NCBI RefSeq assembly: GCF_018531375.1
Contig: NZ_JAHBOH010000001.1
Location: 1,922,001-1,986,000, forward strand
Origin: Cellulomonas fulva
GTDB lineage: Bacteria; Actinomycetota; Actinomycetes; Actinomycetales; Cellulomonadaceae
Reading direction: 5' to 3'
DNA: 64,000 bases
This document shows positions 45,628-55,352 of the stretch, one piece after another. The stretch's first letter is position 1; each line of letters begins with the position of its first letter. A model generated the notes under the pieces. It was given only the letters and a program-made list of their open reading frames with translations. It had not been told where the DNA came from and did no database searches. The position numbers and the translations under genes are program-made.

Positions 45628-45730
45628 CCCCGGTGGGTCCGGAGGCGGGTGGCGCGCGGCCGTGCGGAGGCGGCGGCGCCGGTGCTGACGGGAGCTGCTC
45701 AGCGGATCACGCGGTTCCTGCGGTGAGGGT

Positions 45731-46039
45731 TCAGGCGGTGGTGCGGCGGACGGTGACCGCGCGGCCCCGCTCGGCGAGGATCGCGGCCCGCTCGTCCTCG
45801 GACAGGCCGCCCCAGACGCCGTAGGGCTCGCGCACGGCGAGCGACTGCTCGCGGCACTCGTTCAGCACCGGGCACGTGGCGCAGATGGCCTTCGCGGCCT
45901 CCGCGCGCCGGCGCCGGGCCGATCCGCGCTCGCCCTCGGGGTGGAAGAAGAGGTCCTGGTCGGCGTCACGGCAGGCGCCGTCGAACTGCCATTCCCACAG
46001 GTCCATCACGGGACCGGGCAAGCGGGAGATCTCGGCCAT
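45731..46039 (-). CDS. WhiB-family iron-sulfur transcription factor
   Basis: 102 residues with four Fe-S cysteines C23, C53, C56 and C62 (CxxC then CxxxxxC) and the G(V/I)WGG loop (YGVWGGLSEDER) followed by a basic tail. The N-terminus (MDLWEWQFDGACRDAD) resembles WhiB2/WhmD, which acts in septation. Placed near a BldM-like gene, which fits a developmental or division-linked regulon, but the exact paralogue is inferred. Confidence 0.9.
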   Translation of the reverse strand: MAEISRLPGPVMDLWEWQFDGACRDADQDLFFHPEGERGSARRRRAEAAKAICATCPVLNECREQSLAVREPYGVWGGLSEDERAAILAERGRAVTVRRTTA

Positions 46040-46111
46040 GCGTCCTCCTCGATCGAGTTGACCCGTCTCAGGTCGTCGGCCGGGTGGCGCGACGTCCTTG
46101 CGGTGAGCGAG

Positions 46112-46140
46112 ACGTTACAACCGCGCCAGAAGTTGGTCAA
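46112..46140 (-). promoter_or_regulatory. whiB promoter
   Basis: On the minus strand: -35 TTGACC (46135-46140), 17-base spacer, -10 TAACGT (46112-46117). It gives a leader of about 65 bases ending in the GAGGAGG ribosome-binding site of whiB. Confidence 0.75.
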
Positions 46141-46266
46141 GACCCGTTCGACGAACCGGTCGGCTGGCGCGATCTGCGAGGTTCGTGGCGCGCTCGTCGG
46201 CCGGGTTGTCCCGTTCTGCGTGGTAGGTGCCCTGCCGAACGCCCGCGCGCGGTGGCGGTTGCCTGG

Positions 46267-46272
46267 CAGAAT
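46267..46272 (+). promoter_or_regulatory. -10 box, MerR-type regulator
   Basis: CAGAAT ends 6 bases before the ATG at 46279; no ribosome-binding site. Confidence 0.45.
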
Positions 46273-46278
46273 CGCGCC

Positions 46279-47259
46279 ATGACCTTGCCGCAGGGGGACT
46301 CCTCCGGGACGGCGTCCGCGGCAGCCGCGCCGGACGCGGACGCCTCGCGTGTCCCCCGCGGCGCCGGCGGACCGCTCACGGTCGCCGCGGTCGCCGCCCG
46401 GCTCGGGGTCGCGCCCGCGACGCTGCGGACGTGGGACCGGCGGTACGGGCTGGGCCCCAGCGAGCGCTCCGCCGGGTCCCACCGGCGGTACACCGGGGTG
46501 GACGTCGAGCGGCTGCTCGTCATGCGCCGGCTGACCCTCGACGGCGTCGCGCCGGGCGACGCGGCACGGCTGGCGCTCCTCGCGGACCTGGGGCCCGCGG
46601 GTGCGGGCACCGCGCCGTCGACCGCGCCCGGCGGCGGGGCGGCCGCCACGCCGGCCGCGCTGCTGGACGCCGCGCTCGCGGGCGACCGCGCGGCGTGCGG
46701 GCGCCTCGTCGCGCTGCGCGCGGGGGCCGGGCGGGGCGAGATCGAGGAGTGGTGGGCCGGGCTGGTCGAGCCGGTGCTGTCCGACGTGGCGCGGCGCACC
46801 GTGGTGGACCGCCCCGGCCAGGACGCGGGACTGGTCCTGCGCGGCTGCGCCGCCGAGGCGATCGCCGCGTGGCTGCCGGAGGGTCGGCGCGGCGCCGTGG
46901 TGCTGGTGCTCGTCCCGCCCGGCCAGGAGCGGCCGCTCGTCGCGCAGGCGCTCGCGGCGGCGCTCGTCGCCGGCGGGGCCGACGCCCGTATCGTCGGCGG
47001 GCCGGTCGGGCGGCGGCACGCGCTGGAGCTCGTCGTGATGACGCGGCCCGTGGCGCTCGTGACCGTGTCCGCGCGCGCCGACGCCGACCTGTCCCTGGTC
47101 GACGAGGTCGCGGCCGAGCGGCCCGACCTGCCCCAGCTCGTGATGGTGCCGGACGGGGGTGCACCCGTGCCGGTCGGGCCCTCCGTTCAGCGCTCGCGGT
47201 CCTTCCGTGGCCTGCTGCACGAGGTCCTCGCGCTCACGGGGGGTGCGCCGAACGGGTGA
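46279..47259 (+). CDS. MerR-family regulator with B12-sensor-like C-terminus
   Basis: 326 residues. A MerR winged helix at about 35-100 (LTVAAVAARLGVAPATLRTWDRRYGLGPSERSAGSHRRYTGVDVERLLVMRRL) is followed by a helical segment and a Rossmann-like domain (about 120-315: GDRAACGRLVALRAGAG, IEEWWAGLVEPVLSDVARR, GAVVLVLVPPGQERPLVAQALAAALVAGGADARIVGG). This is the layout of LitR/CarH light or cobalamin sensors, but the DxHxxG cobalamin motif and the E-x9-H motif are absent. It may sense another ligand or none. Confidence 0.78.
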   Translation: MTLPQGDSSGTASAAAAPDADASRVPRGAGGPLTVAAVAARLGVAPATLRTWDRRYGLGPSERSAGSHRRYTGVDVERLLVMRRLTLDGVAPGDAARLALLADLGPAGAGTAPSTAPGGGAAATPAALLDAALAGDRAACGRLVALRAGAGRGEIEEWWAGLVEPVLSDVARRTVVDRPGQDAGLVLRGCAAEAIAAWLPEGRRGAVVLVLVPPGQERPLVAQALAAALVAGGADARIVGGPVGRRHALELVVMTRPVALVTVSARADADLSLVDEVAAERPDLPQLVMVPDGGAPVPVGPSVQRSRSFRGLLHEVLALTGGAPNG

Positions 47260-47367
47260 TCTCGCGCGGGGGCCTGGGTGAAATAGCCCGGTCGGGGACG
47301 TCGGCATTCCGCCCAGAGGGCGTCACGCCCCCACGAAGCGCCCGACACCCCTGTCACGCCCGCACTA

Positions 47368-47394
47368 ACGTCGCCTGGGCGAGGGGCCGATAGC
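47368..47394 (+). promoter_or_regulatory. Candidate sigma-WhiG/FliA-type promoter
   Basis: TAAC (47368-47371), 16-base spacer, GCCGATA (47388-47394, followed by G). The consensus for this sigma class is TAAA-N15-GCCGATAA. It would start transcription near 47402, about 50 bases before the BldM/WhiI-like gene. Confidence 0.4.
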
Positions 47395-47450
47395 ACAGTA
47401 CCGACCCGTTCGGGTGACGTCCGGGTGAACGCGACCAAGAAGGAGTGCCG

Positions 47451-48119
47451 ATGGCTGGGGTGGTGGTCTGCCATGCCTCGACGACCGTGCGTGAGCGTCT
47501 CGTCGTGACGTCGATCGGCGTCCCGACGCTCAGCCCGGTGCGGGCGGCAGCGACCGTCGACGAGCTGCTCGCGCACGCGCGTCGCGTCCCGCCGACCGTC
47601 GTCCTGCTCGACGCCCACATCCCCGCACCCGGAGCGGGCGAGGCGATCCGCCGGCTGCGTGCGGTGGCCCCCGGCGCGGCGGTCGTCGTCCTCGCGGCGC
47701 CCGACGACGCGGCCGCCCTCGACCGTGCCCTCGCACTGGGCGCCCGCGGCTTCCTGGCCCCGGACGTCGGCCGCGCGGAGCTCTCCGCGGTCGCGGCGCA
47801 CGTCCTGGCGAGCCCGGTCGTGCCCGGCGCGACGCGTCCCGTGGTGGACGTGCCGCGTCCGGCCGTGCCGGTGCAGGAGTCCGCGGACCTCGCCGACCCG
47901 GCGCCCGAGCCGGTCCGGCCGGCGGTTGCGCTGACGAAGCGCGAGATCGAGGTGCTGGTCGGCATGAGCAACGGCCGGTCCAACGCCCAGATCGGCGCCG
48001 AGCTGTTCCTCTCCGAGGACACCGTCAAGACCCACGCGCGCCGCCTCTTCCGCAAGCTCGGGGCGAACGACCGTGCCCAGGCCGTCGCCATCGGTCTGCG
48101 CGGCGGCATCATCCGCTGA
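47451..48119 (+). CDS. BldM/WhiI-like orphan response regulator with degenerate receiver
   Basis: 222 residues. The receiver-like domain (1-120) keeps the acceptor-position Asp (D54 in VVLLDAHIPAPG) but lacks the N-terminal acidic pair (VVVCHAST instead) and the conserved Lys (GFLAPDVG). A LuxR-type helix-turn-helix fills the C-terminus (LTKREIEVLVGMSNGRSNAQIGAELFLSEDTVKTHARRLFRKLG). The position next to guaB matches bldM in Streptomyces. AAGGAG lies upstream of the ATG at 47451. Likely phosphorylation-independent. Confidence 0.82.
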   Translation: MAGVVVCHASTTVRERLVVTSIGVPTLSPVRAAATVDELLAHARRVPPTVVLLDAHIPAPGAGEAIRRLRAVAPGAAVVVLAAPDDAAALDRALALGARGFLAPDVGRAELSAVAAHVLASPVVPGATRPVVDVPRPAVPVQESADLADPAPEPVRPAVALTKREIEVLVGMSNGRSNAQIGAELFLSEDTVKTHARRLFRKLGANDRAQAVAIGLRGGIIR

Positions 48120-49703
<1,584 letters not shown>

Positions 49704-49710
49704 CGGTCGG

Positions 49711-50433
49711 TCACCGCGCCGCGGGCTCCGCGGCGCGGCCCATGAGGGCGTCGAGGACGGCCTGCGCGGCCTCGGCGGCCTTGCGGGCGTGGTACGCCGC
49801 GCGCCAGGCGGCGACCGCGACCGCCTGACGGTCGTGCAGCTCCTGCGCGGTGGCGTCCGCGAGCACCGGGGAGGCCGCGAGCACCGCGTCGAGCACGTCG
49901 AGGGTGGCCAGCGTGTCCGCGTCGGCGGTGTGCAGGAGGCCCGTCGTCACGTCGTGGTGCTCGCAGAGGTCCACGAGCCGGCGCCCGCCCTCGCGGTCCG
50001 GGTCCGCCATGCGGTCCAGGACCATGGGGTCGAGCACGGGCCGCACCGGCCCGCCGAGGCGCTCGGGCAGCGTGGGACGTCCGTACCGCGCCAGCTCCGC
50101 GTCGAGCACCGCGAGGTCGAACGAGGCGTTGTACGCGACGAGCGTGCCGCCCGCGCGCACGTGCTCGACCAGGAGGGCGGCGATCTCCTCCAGCGCCACG
50201 GCAGGCGCGGCGCCGTGCGCCCGGACGTGCTCGGTGCTCAGGCCGTGGATCGCGCCCGCGGCCTCGGGGATCTCGACGCCCGGGTCCACCAGCCACGTGC
50301 GCACGTGCGTGCCCGTCGCGTCCCGGAGCACGAGCGCGGCGCTCACCACGCGGTCCCGCCGGACGTCGATGCCCGTCGTCTCCGTGTCGAACCCCAGCAG
50401 CGCCCCGTGCCGCCCGTCCGTCGTCCTGGTCAT
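49711..50433 (-). CDS. DEDDh 3'-5' exonuclease (DnaQ-like)
   Basis: 240 residues with the Exo I motif GFDTETTG, Exo II YNASFDLAVLD and Exo III in HTADADTLATLDVL (HxxxxD). Stand-alone DnaQ-type exonuclease rather than the full polymerase subunit; probable role in repair or RNA turnover. Its ATG lies in the first of four 14-bp repeats, each carrying an ATG in a different frame; only the ATG at 50433 reads into this frame. Confidence 0.85.
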   Translation of the reverse strand: MTRTTDGRHGALLGFDTETTGIDVRRDRVVSAALVLRDATGTHVRTWLVDPGVEIPEAAGAIHGLSTEHVRAHGAAPAVALEEIAALLVEHVRAGGTLVAYNASFDLAVLDAELARYGRPTLPERLGGPVRPVLDPMVLDRMADPDREGGRRLVDLCEHHDVTTGLLHTADADTLATLDVLDAVLAASPVLADATAQELHDRQAVAVAAWRAAYHARKAAEAAQAVLDALMGRAAEPAAR

Positions 50434-50479
50434 GTCGCCCTGGTCATGTCGTCCTGGTCATGTCGTTCTGGTCATGTTC
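50424..50479 (-). repeat. Four 14-bp tandem repeats over the exonuclease start
   Basis: Unit TCCTGGTCATGTCG (plus strand) at 50424, 50438, 50452 and 50466, with one or two changes per copy. On the minus strand each copy reads as AGGACGAC-like spacing and an ATG, so four start codons are presented in rotating frames. Confidence 0.8.
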
Positions 50480-50557
50480 GTCGTCCTCGTCATCGCCGTC
50501 AGCATCGCACCGCCCGCTGACATCAGGGCGCTGACACGAGCGCGCAGGCGTCGCCGG

Positions 50558-50563
50558 TAGGCT
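50558..50563 (+). promoter_or_regulatory. -10 box, guaB3
   Basis: TAGGCT ends 6 bases before the GTG at 50570. Confidence 0.55.
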
Positions 50564-50569
50564 CGTCGG

Positions 50570-51694
50570 GTGAGCAACGAGATCGAGATCGGACGCGGCA
50601 AGCGCGGGCGTCGCGCGTACTCCTTCGACGACATCGCGATCGTCCCGTCGCGCCGCACGCGGGACCCGCAGGACGTCTCGGTCGGCTGGCAGATCGACGC
50701 GTACCACTTCGACCTCCCGGTGCTCGCCGCCCCGATGGACTCGGTCATGAGCCCGGCCACCGCCGTCGCGCTCGGCCGGCTCGGCGGCCTCGGCGTGCTC
50801 GACCTCGAGGGCCTGTGGACGCGCTACGAGGACCCGACGCAGCACCTCTCGGAGATCGCGACGCTCGACGCGGCGCGCGCCACGGCGCGGATGCAGGAGA
50901 TCTACGCGGCGCCGATCCAGCCCGAGCTCATCGCCGCGCGGCTGCAGGAGATCCGGGCCGCCGGGGTCACCGTCGCCGGCGCGCTCTCCCCGCAGCGCAC
51001 GCAGGAGCACTGGCGCACGGTCGTGGACGCCGGCGTCGACCTGTTCGTCATCCGCGGCACCACGGTGTCCGCCGAGCACGTCTCGGGCAACGCCGAGCCG
51101 CTCAACCTCAAGCGCTTCATCTACGAGCTCGACGTGCCGGTGATCGTCGGCGGCGCGTCCACCTACACCGCCGCGCTGCACCTCATGCGCACGGGTGCCG
51201 CGGGCGTGCTCGTCGGGTTCGGCGGGGGCGCCGCGCACACCACCCGGGTCTCGCTGGGCATCCACGCGCCCATGGCGACGGCCGTCGCGGACGTCGCCGC
51301 CGCTCGTCGGGACTACCTCGACGAGTCCGGCGGCCGGTACGTGCACGTCATCGCGGACGGCGGCGTCGGCCGCTCGGGCGACCTCGTCAAGGCCGTCGCG
51401 TGCGGGGCGGACGCCGTGATGCTCGGGGCGGCGCTCGCGCGCGCGACCGAGGCGCCCGGCCGCGGCTTCCACTGGGGCCCCGAGGCGCACCACCCGCACC
51501 TGCCGCGCGGCGAGCGCGTGGAGGTCGGCACGGCCGGCACGCTCGAGCAGATCCTGTTCGGACCGGGCCACACCGCGGACGGCACGCTCAACACGATCGG
51601 CGCGCTGCGCCGCGCCATGGCGACCACCGGCTACTCGGACCTCAAGGAGTTCCAGCGCGTCGAGGTCGTCGTCTCGCCGTACCAGCCCCGCTGA
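50570..51694 (+). CDS. guaB3: GuaB3-family IMP dehydrogenase-related protein
   Basis: 374 residues: IGRGKRGRRAYSFDDIAIVPSRRTRDPQDVS and a TIM barrel with LAAPMDSVMSPATAVALGRLGGLGVLDLEG. It has no CBS domains and lacks the catalytic Cys loop of true IMPDH. It sits beside guaB as a second guaB-like gene, as in Streptomyces and Mycobacterium. Function in actinobacteria unsettled; a GMP-reductase-like activity has been suggested for the group. Confidence 0.88.
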   Translation: MSNEIEIGRGKRGRRAYSFDDIAIVPSRRTRDPQDVSVGWQIDAYHFDLPVLAAPMDSVMSPATAVALGRLGGLGVLDLEGLWTRYEDPTQHLSEIATLDAARATARMQEIYAAPIQPELIAARLQEIRAAGVTVAGALSPQRTQEHWRTVVDAGVDLFVIRGTTVSAEHVSGNAEPLNLKRFIYELDVPVIVGGASTYTAALHLMRTGAAGVLVGFGGGAAHTTRVSLGIHAPMATAVADVAAARRDYLDESGGRYVHVIADGGVGRSGDLVKAVACGADAVMLGAALARATEAPGRGFHWGPEAHHPHLPRGERVEVGTAGTLEQILFGPGHTADGTLNTIGALRRAMATTGYSDLKEFQRVEVVVSPYQPR

Positions 51695-51698
51695 CCGC

Positions 51699-52235
51699 TC
51701 AGCGGGGCTGCGGGGGGACCGTCGGGTCGTCGTCGTCCCCGTCGAGGGTGTCGTCGAGCTCGGCGTAGAGGAGCGCGTGCACCTTCTCGACGCCCGGGAT
51801 GTCGTCGAACTCGAGCGGGTCGTCGGACGCGGACTCGATGATCAGCGTCCCGGTCCGCAGCACGCGGTCGACCAGGCCGTGCCGGAACTGGACCGAGTTG
51901 ATCCGCCGCACCGGGATGTCGATGCCGGACCGTGTGACGACGCCCTCGCGGAACATCACGCGCCGGTCGGTGATGACGAAGTGCGTGGTGCGCCAGCTGA
52001 CGAAGCGCACCAGGAACAGCACGACGACCGCCAGCCACACGACGCCCAGCGCGATCTGCAGCGGTGTGCGGGCGCCCCCGACGGAGTCGCTGCCGCCCGC
52101 CCAGACGGCGCCCCACGAGCACAGCCCGGTGACGACGAGCAGGAGGAGCCCGGGCCCGAGCAGCGCCTTGATGTGCGGGTGCTTGTGCACGACCACGCGC
52201 TCGTTCTCGGTCAGGACGTCCTGGGGGTAGCCCAC
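51699..52235 (-). CDS. PH-domain (bPH2/YdbS-like) membrane protein
   Basis: 178 residues. Two N-terminal membrane segments (GLLLLVVTGLCSWGAVWAG and ALGVVWLAVVVLFLVRFV) are followed by a bacterial PH-2 domain: TTHFVITDRRVMFREGVVTRSGIDIPVRRINSVQFRHGLVDRVLRTGTLIIES. Acidic tail (DDTLDGDDDD). Function unknown; the family is common in actinobacteria. GTG start with GAGGTGA upstream. Confidence 0.85.
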   Translation of the reverse strand: MGYPQDVLTENERVVVHKHPHIKALLGPGLLLLVVTGLCSWGAVWAGGSDSVGGARTPLQIALGVVWLAVVVLFLVRFVSWRTTHFVITDRRVMFREGVVTRSGIDIPVRRINSVQFRHGLVDRVLRTGTLIIESASDDPLEFDDIPGVEKVHALLYAELDDTLDGDDDDPTVPPQPR

Positions 52236-52366
52236 GGCTCACCTCGTCGTTCGGTCGGTTCCTCGGCGTCGCCGGGGGGCGTGCCCGCCTCCGGAGGCAG
52301 CATGCCACCTCGCGGCGCCGCCGTGGCCGGTTCCCGGCCGGCCGTTCGGCGCGGCTCGGGCGGGGG

Positions 52367-53239
52367 CTACAGCGTCTGGTACGCCGCGTCGGACGTCGCG
52401 AGGGTGCTGGTGCGGCGCGTGCCGTCCGACGAGTGGTGCCGCCCGACGGGCACGACGAGGGGCGTTCCGGACACGGGGTCGGGCACCACCTGGGACGCCA
52501 TCCGGAACACCTCCTGCACGAGCTCCGGCGTCACCACGTCGACGGGGCGCCCCTGCGCGACGAGCCGTCCCTCGCGCAGCGCGACCAGGTGGTCGGTGTA
52601 GCGGGCCGCGAGGTTGAGGTCGTGCAGGACCATGACGATCGTGGTGCCGCGCGTGCGGTTGAGGTCGGTGAGCAGGTCGAGCACCTCGACCTGGTGGGCG
52701 ACGTCGAGGAACGTCGTGGGCTCGTCGAGCAGCAGGACGTCGGTCTGCTGCGCGAGCGCCATGGCGATCCAGACGCGCTGGCGCTGCCCGCCGGACAGCT
52801 CGTCGACGGGCCGGTCGGCCAGGTCGAGCGTGTCGGTCGCGACGAGCGCCTCCTCGACCGCGGCGTCGTCGTCCGCCGTCCACCGGCGGAACCAGCCCTG
52901 GTGCGGGTACCGGCCCCGCCCGACGAGGTCCGCCACGGCGATGCCCTCGGGGCTCACGGGGGTCTGGGGCAGCAGGCCCAGCACGGTCGCGACCTGGCGC
53001 GACGGCAGGTCGTCGATCGGCGTGCCGTCGAGCAGGACGCGTCCGGCCTTGACCTTCAGGAGCCGCGCCATCGCGCGCAGCAGGGTCGACTTCCCGCACG
53101 CGTTGGCGCCGACGATCGTCGTGATCTTCCCCGTCGGCACCTCGAGCGTCATGTCGTGCACGACGACGCGCTCGTCGTACCCGATGGTCGCCGACTCGAC
53201 GGCGAGGGTGTGCACCGTGGTGCCGGTCGGGGTGCTCAC
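52367..53239 (-). CDS. Iron-siderophore ABC transporter, ATP-binding protein
   Basis: 290 residues of the FepC/FhuC type: Walker A GANACGKST (44-52), Q-loop GLLPQTP, signature LSGGQRQRVWIAMALAQ, Walker B LLLDEPTTFLD. It powers uptake through the two permeases encoded just upstream. GTG start overlapping the permease gene by 4 bases. Last gene of the operon. Confidence 0.92.
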   Translation of the reverse strand: MSTPTGTTVHTLAVESATIGYDERVVVHDMTLEVPTGKITTIVGANACGKSTLLRAMARLLKVKAGRVLLDGTPIDDLPSRQVATVLGLLPQTPVSPEGIAVADLVGRGRYPHQGWFRRWTADDDAAVEEALVATDTLDLADRPVDELSGGQRQRVWIAMALAQQTDVLLLDEPTTFLDVAHQVEVLDLLTDLNRTRGTTIVMVLHDLNLAARYTDHLVALREGRLVAQGRPVDVVTPELVQEVFRMASQVVPDPVSGTPLVVPVGRHHSSDGTRRTSTLATSDAAYQTL

Positions 53240-54300
53240 AGGCTTCCTCCGGAACGGTTGGTCCTGGCCAGCAGCCAGAGCAGGTAGGGGGCGCCGAGGA
53301 CGCCGGTGACCACGCCCACCGGGAAGCGTGTCACGAGCAGCTGCTGCCCGACGAGGTCGCCGCCCACCACGAGCACGGCGCCGACGAGCGCGGCGGGGAC
53401 GAGCAGCGACCCGGTGCCGCGCACCAGGCGGTGGGCGATCGGCCCGGACAGGAACGCGACGAACGCGATCGGCCCGGCCGCCGCCGTCCCCACGGCGATG
53501 AGCGCGACGCCCACGACGAGGAGCGCGAGCCGCGAGCGGTCGGGCGCGACGCCGAGCGACGCCGACGCGTCGTCCCCGAGCTGCAGGGCCGTCAGCCGCC
53601 GGGAGAGCACCAGGAGCGCCGGGACCAGGACGGCCATCGCGAGCGCGAGCGGGCCGACGACGGGCCAGAACGCCTGGCTCAGGCTGCCCGTGAGCCAGCG
53701 CAGCGCGGTGTTGACGTCGTACACCGACGAGCGGGTCAGCGCGTACGCCACGACGGAGTCGAGCATCGCGCCCACCGCGATGCCGATGAGGATGAGCCGC
53801 GCGCCGTGCACGCCCTGGCGCCAGGACAGCGCGTAGATGGTGCCCGCGACGACGACCCCCGCGACGATCGCGATGCCCGACAGCGCGAGCCCGCTCACCC
53901 CGAACATCGTGATCGCGACGACGGCCGCGGCGCTCGCGCCCGCGCTGATCCCGATGATGTCGGGGCTCGCGAGCACGTTGCGCAGCATCGTCTGGAACAC
54001 GACGCCGCCCATGCCGAACGCGATCCCGACGAGCACCCCGGTCAGCACGCGCGGCAGGCGCAGCGTCGAGACGGTGAACGACGCGCCCGGCACCTGCTCG
54101 CCGAGCAGGACGCGCAGGACCTCGGCGGGCGTGTACGAGCGCTCGCCCACGCAGAGCGTGAGCACGACGAGGCCGAGGACGACGAGCGTGAGGACCGCGA
54201 CCACGAGGCGCCAGCGCCGGGTCCGGGCGCGGCGGCCCGCGGCGACCAGCGCGCCGGGTGCGCCCGGGCCGGCGGCGGCGCGGTCGAGGACGGCGGTCAC
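53236..54300 (-). CDS. Iron-siderophore ABC transporter, permease 2
   Basis: 354 residues, FecCD family with about nine to ten membrane segments: LRLPRVLTGVLVGIAFGMGGVVFQTMLRNVLASPDIIGISAGAS (FecCD signature) and GPIAFVAFLSGPIAHRLVRG. FecD-like partner of the 54297-55352 product. GTG start overlapping its neighbour's stop. Confidence 0.92.
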   Translation of the reverse strand: MTAVLDRAAAGPGAPGALVAAGRRARTRRWRLVVAVLTLVVLGLVVLTLCVGERSYTPAEVLRVLLGEQVPGASFTVSTLRLPRVLTGVLVGIAFGMGGVVFQTMLRNVLASPDIIGISAGASAAAVVAITMFGVSGLALSGIAIVAGVVVAGTIYALSWRQGVHGARLILIGIAVGAMLDSVVAYALTRSSVYDVNTALRWLTGSLSQAFWPVVGPLALAMAVLVPALLVLSRRLTALQLGDDASASLGVAPDRSRLALLVVGVALIAVGTAAAGPIAFVAFLSGPIAHRLVRGTGSLLVPAALVGAVLVVGGDLVGQQLLVTRFPVGVVTGVLGAPYLLWLLARTNRSGGSL

Positions 54301-55352
54301 AGCTCACGCACCTTCTGCCGGCGGATGATCGCGATGAAGACCGGCGCACCGAGGATCGCGGTCACGATCCCGACCTCGAGCTCTTGCGGCCGGACCACGA
54401 CCCGGCCGACGACGTCGGCGACCAGGAGCAGCGCGGCGCCGAGCGCGGCCGCGTAGGGCAGGACCCAGCGGTGGCTCGGGCCGGTCAGGCTGCGCGCGAG
54501 GTGGGGCATGACGAGGCCGATGAAGCCGATCGGTCCCGCGAGCGCGACGGCGGTGCCGCACAGGAGCACGGCCGCCAGGCCGCCGAGCGCCCGGATCGTG
54601 CCGGTGCGCTGCCCCAGGCCGACCGCGACGTCCTCGCCGAGCGACAGCGCGTCGAGCCCGCGCGCGCACGCGACCGCGAGCACGGCTCCCACCAGCAGCA
54701 GCGGGGCGACCTGGGCGAGCTGGCCCAGGTCGGCGCGGCCCAGCGAGCCGACCTGCCAGAACCGGAAGGTGTCGAGCACGTCGGTGCGGGTGAGCAGCAC
54801 CATCGACACCAGCGAGCTCACGGCGGCCGTGGTCGCAGCCCCCGCGAGCGCGAGCTTGAGCGGCGTCGCCCCCTCGCGGCCGAGCGAGCCGATGCCGTAG
54901 ACCAGCAGCGACGTGACGGCTGCTCCGAGGATCGCGAGCCACACGTAGCCCGCGAGGGTCGAGATGCCGAGCCAGCCGATCCCGATCACGACCGCGAGCG
55001 ACGAGCCGGAGCTGATGCCGAGCAGGCCCGGATCGGCCAGCGGGTTGCGCGTCAGGCCCTGCAGCAGCGCGCCCGCCACGCCCAGCGCGGCGCCGACGAC
55101 GAGGCCCAGGACCGTGCGCGGCACCCGTGACTGCACCGCGGCCTGGTCGATCGAGCCCGGGTCGGGGTGCGTCAGGCCGGCGAGCACGTCGGACCAGCCG
55201 ACCACGCGCGACCCGAGCGCGAGCGAGGCCAGCACCGCGAGCGCGACGAGGGCCAGGCACACGACGAGCCCGACCGTCCGCCGACGCCGCAGCGACGCCG
55301 GCCGCCCCGCGACGGGGACGGCCGGCGACGGTGCCGGGACGGTGACGGTCAT
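54297..55352 (-). CDS. Iron-siderophore ABC transporter, permease 1
   Basis: 351 residues, FecCD family: SRVPRTVLGLVVGAALGVAGALLQGLTRNPLADPGLLGISSGSSLAVV and GPIGFIGLVMPHLARSLTGPSHRW. FecB/FecC-like partner of the second permease. ATG at 55352, its A shared with the last base of the binding-protein stop codon. Confidence 0.92.
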   Translation of the reverse strand: MTVTVPAPSPAVPVAGRPASLRRRRTVGLVVCLALVALAVLASLALGSRVVGWSDVLAGLTHPDPGSIDQAAVQSRVPRTVLGLVVGAALGVAGALLQGLTRNPLADPGLLGISSGSSLAVVIGIGWLGISTLAGYVWLAILGAAVTSLLVYGIGSLGREGATPLKLALAGAATTAAVSSLVSMVLLTRTDVLDTFRFWQVGSLGRADLGQLAQVAPLLLVGAVLAVACARGLDALSLGEDVAVGLGQRTGTIRALGGLAAVLLCGTAVALAGPIGFIGLVMPHLARSLTGPSHRWVLPYAAALGAALLLVADVVGRVVVRPQELEVGIVTAILGAPVFIAIIRRQKVREL

